From positions 2,604,001-2,668,000 of the forward strand of contig NZ_CP043473.1 of the NCBI RefSeq assembly GCF_008275125.1: a stretch of 64,000 nt of DNA, in the 5' to 3' direction. Each line of letters opens with the position of its first letter. The first letter of the stretch is position 1. The stretch is from Chromobacterium paludis. GTDB taxonomy: Bacteria; Pseudomonadota; Gammaproteobacteria; Burkholderiales; Chromobacteriaceae. The notes below the pieces were generated by a model. The model had not been told where the DNA came from, searched no databases, and worked only from the letters and a program-made list of their open reading frames with translations. Made by a program: the position numbers and the translations under genes. This document shows positions 62,803-64,000 of this stretch, piece by piece.

Positions 62803-63861
62803 ATGTCGACACCCAGCTTTGCCGGACTGGAACTGCTAGACACGCCGGTTTTGATCTGCGATGCCGCCGCCGCGCTGCGCTTCGTCAATCCCGCCTGCGA
62901 AAACCTGCTGGCGCTGGGCAGCCGCGAGCTGCTGCGCCGCAGCCTGATCGACCTGTTCCAGCCCAGTCCGGCCCTGGAGCAGGCGCTCGCCACTGCCCTG
63001 CGCCAAGGCGCCAGTTATATCGAGCACGATCTGGAGCTGCGCCCGCAGCATCATGACGTGGTGCTGCATGTGGCCCTGTCCATCACGCCGATAGACGCGG
63101 ACGCGCCGCTGGCGCTGATCGAGCTGAGGCCACTCGATCAGCAGCTGAAAATCGCCAACGAGGAACGCTCCCTGCTGCAGCACCAAGCCAACCGCGAGCT
63201 GATCCGCAACCTGGCGCACGAGATCAAGAACCCGCTGGGCGGCATCCGCGGCGCCGCGCAATTGCTGGAGCACGAACTGGCCGACCGGCCGGAGCTGAAG
63301 GAATACACCGAAGTCATCACCGAGGAGGCCTTGCGCCTGCAAACCCTGGTGGACCGGCTGCTGGCGCCGCATCGCAGCCGCAGCCGCAGCCAGGTCAACA
63401 TCCACGAAGTGCTGGAGCGGGTGCGCAGCATCGCCCTGGCCCAGCATCCGCAAGGCCTGGCCGTGGCGCGCGACTACGACACTAGCCTGCCGCTGCTCAC
63501 CGCCGACAAGGAACAGCTGATCCAGGTGGTGCTCAATATCGTCAACAACGCGGTGCAGGCCCTGCGCGGCCAGGGCCGCATCGTGCTGCGCACGCGGGTG
63601 GCGCGCCAGATCACGCTGGCGCGCAAGCGCCACCAGCTGGCATTGAAATTGCAGATCGAAGACGACGGCCCAGGCATTCCCGACGACATCCGCGACCACA
63701 TCTTCTACCCGCTGGTCACCGGCCGCGCCGAAGGCACCGGCCTGGGCCTGACCCTGGCCCAGGCCTTCGTCCACCAGCACGGCGGCAGCATAGAGTTCGA
63801 ATCGCGGCCGGGGCAAACCTGCTTCACCGTGTTGCTGCCCTTCGGCAACGACGCGGCATAA
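62803..63861 (+). CDS. glnL: Nitrogen regulation sensor kinase NtrB
   Basis: NtrB phosphorylates NtrC under nitrogen limitation and acts as a phosphatase when PII binds it. The 352-residue soluble kinase has an N-terminal PAS domain (about 8-125). The H-box NLAHEIKNPLGGIRGAAQ has phospho-acceptor His139, the same number as in E. coli. The ATPase domain follows (QVVLNIVNNAVQAL, DDGPGIPDDI, GTGLGLTLAQAF). No membrane segment is present. It is 27 bp upstream of ntrC, and its own sigma-54 promoter and NtrC site imply positive autoregulation. Confidence 0.96.
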   Translation: MSTPSFAGLELLDTPVLICDAAAALRFVNPACENLLALGSRELLRRSLIDLFQPSPALEQALATALRQGASYIEHDLELRPQHHDVVLHVALSITPIDADAPLALIELRPLDQQLKIANEERSLLQHQANRELIRNLAHEIKNPLGGIRGAAQLLEHELADRPELKEYTEVITEEALRLQTLVDRLLAPHRSRSRSQVNIHEVLERVRSIALAQHPQGLAVARDYDTSLPLLTADKEQLIQVVLNIVNNAVQALRGQGRIVLRTRVARQITLARKRHQLALKLQIEDDGPGIPDDIRDHIFYPLVTGRAEGTGLGLTLAQAFVHQHGGSIEFESRPGQTCFTVLLPFGNDAA

Positions 63862-63888
63862 CGACAAAAGAACACGAGGAGAACGCCC

Positions 63889-64000
63889 ATGGGGCAAGCA
63901 GTCTGGATCATCGACGACGACAAGGCGATACGCTGGGTGCTGGAAAAGGCGCTGACCCGGGCCGGCATAAGCTTCGCCAGTTTCTCCAGCGCTGACGACG
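63889..64000 (+). CDS. glnG: Nitrogen regulator NtrC, N-terminal fragment cut by window end
   Basis: Only the first 37 codons are visible: MGQAVWIIDDDKAIRWVLEK is the beta-1/alpha-1 part of a receiver domain with the acidic pair in IDDDKAIRWV, exactly like NtrC. The ATG at 63889 has GAGGAG 6-7 bases upstream. The phospho-acceptor Asp, the AAA+ sigma-54 activator domain and the Fis-type HTH lie beyond the window. The identity follows from the N-terminal match and from position directly after ntrB. Confidence 0.92.
   Translation, partial: MGQAVWIIDDDKAIRWVLEKALTRAGISFASFSSADD

Noticed and set aside
1..64000. CRISPR array, integron, prophage or rRNA operon
   Set aside because: No regularly spaced direct repeats, phage structural genes, integrase or rRNA were seen. 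The only large repeats are the two IS copies, the tRNA-Pro duplicate and the repeats in the 45.5-kb lipoprotein gene.

Overview
The window is a GC-rich bacterial chromosome segment made almost entirely of conserved housekeeping genes. Gene content and family resemblance suggest a betaproteobacterium of the order Neisseriales, close to Chromobacterium. The main clues are an RmpM-like OmpA protein with the YGECWR motif, the order ndk-rlmN-pilW-rodZ-ispG-hisS-yfgM-bamB-der, ferredoxin-type CysI with a DUF934 partner, [4Fe-4S] APS reductase, and glnA followed by ntrBC. The genus is inferred from remembered protein resemblance and was not tested by a search.

Layout. 1-8.5 kb: the ndk-to-der cluster on the minus strand (nucleotide metabolism, 23S rRNA/tRNA methylation, pilus assembly, cell shape, isoprenoids, histidyl-tRNA, outer-membrane assembly). 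8.6-10.8 kb: a SPOR protein, a decayed ABC-2 permease fragment and four minus-strand tRNA genes (Gln, Thr and two identical Pro), three of them each followed by a terminator. 10.8-22.5 kb: rdgC, a LigB-type dioxygenase, a class 1A dihydroorotate dehydrogenase, bacterioferritin, feoAB with a Fur-like site, dcd, glutathione peroxidase, a secreted C69 dipeptidase, two small look-alike genes, an acetylpolyamine amidohydrolase, ychJ and a lipoprotein. 22.6-35.5 kb: two almost identical IS110-family (IS1111-type) elements in opposite orientation flank cysK, a potassium channel, a macro-domain protein, xseA and the ribF-ileS-lspA-ispH run. 35.5-50 kb: ompA, the assimilatory sulfate reduction genes with divergent cysB, a FabG-like reductase, an ABC-F ATPase, dapA-bamC, a repeat-rich lipoprotein, roxA, slyD, prmC and mgtE. 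50.2-58.3 kb: a NarL-type two-component system, two lipoproteins and a TonB-dependent receptor, the most accessory-looking part. 58.3-64 kb: mtgA-aroE, a rhodanese, and glnA plus ntrBC with NtrC and sigma-54 sites.

The most interesting observation concerns the two IS elements. Each sits exactly between the GC stem and the T-tract of a rho-independent terminator, in the same orientation relative to the stem. Each element has perfect 16-bp subterminal inverted repeats with 7 bp outside on the left and 3 bp on the right, and a roughly 230-bp noncoding tail after the transposase. That tail contains a 9-mer matching the terminator target (GGGCTTTTT) and an 8-mer matching the predicted circle junction (ATAGATTA), each inside a possible stem-loop. 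This fits a guide RNA (seekRNA/bridge RNA) programmed to recognise terminators. RNA-guided targeting by this family is already known; the terminator specificity and guide assignment here are my inference.

No CRISPR array, prophage, rRNA operon or toxin-antitoxin pair was seen.
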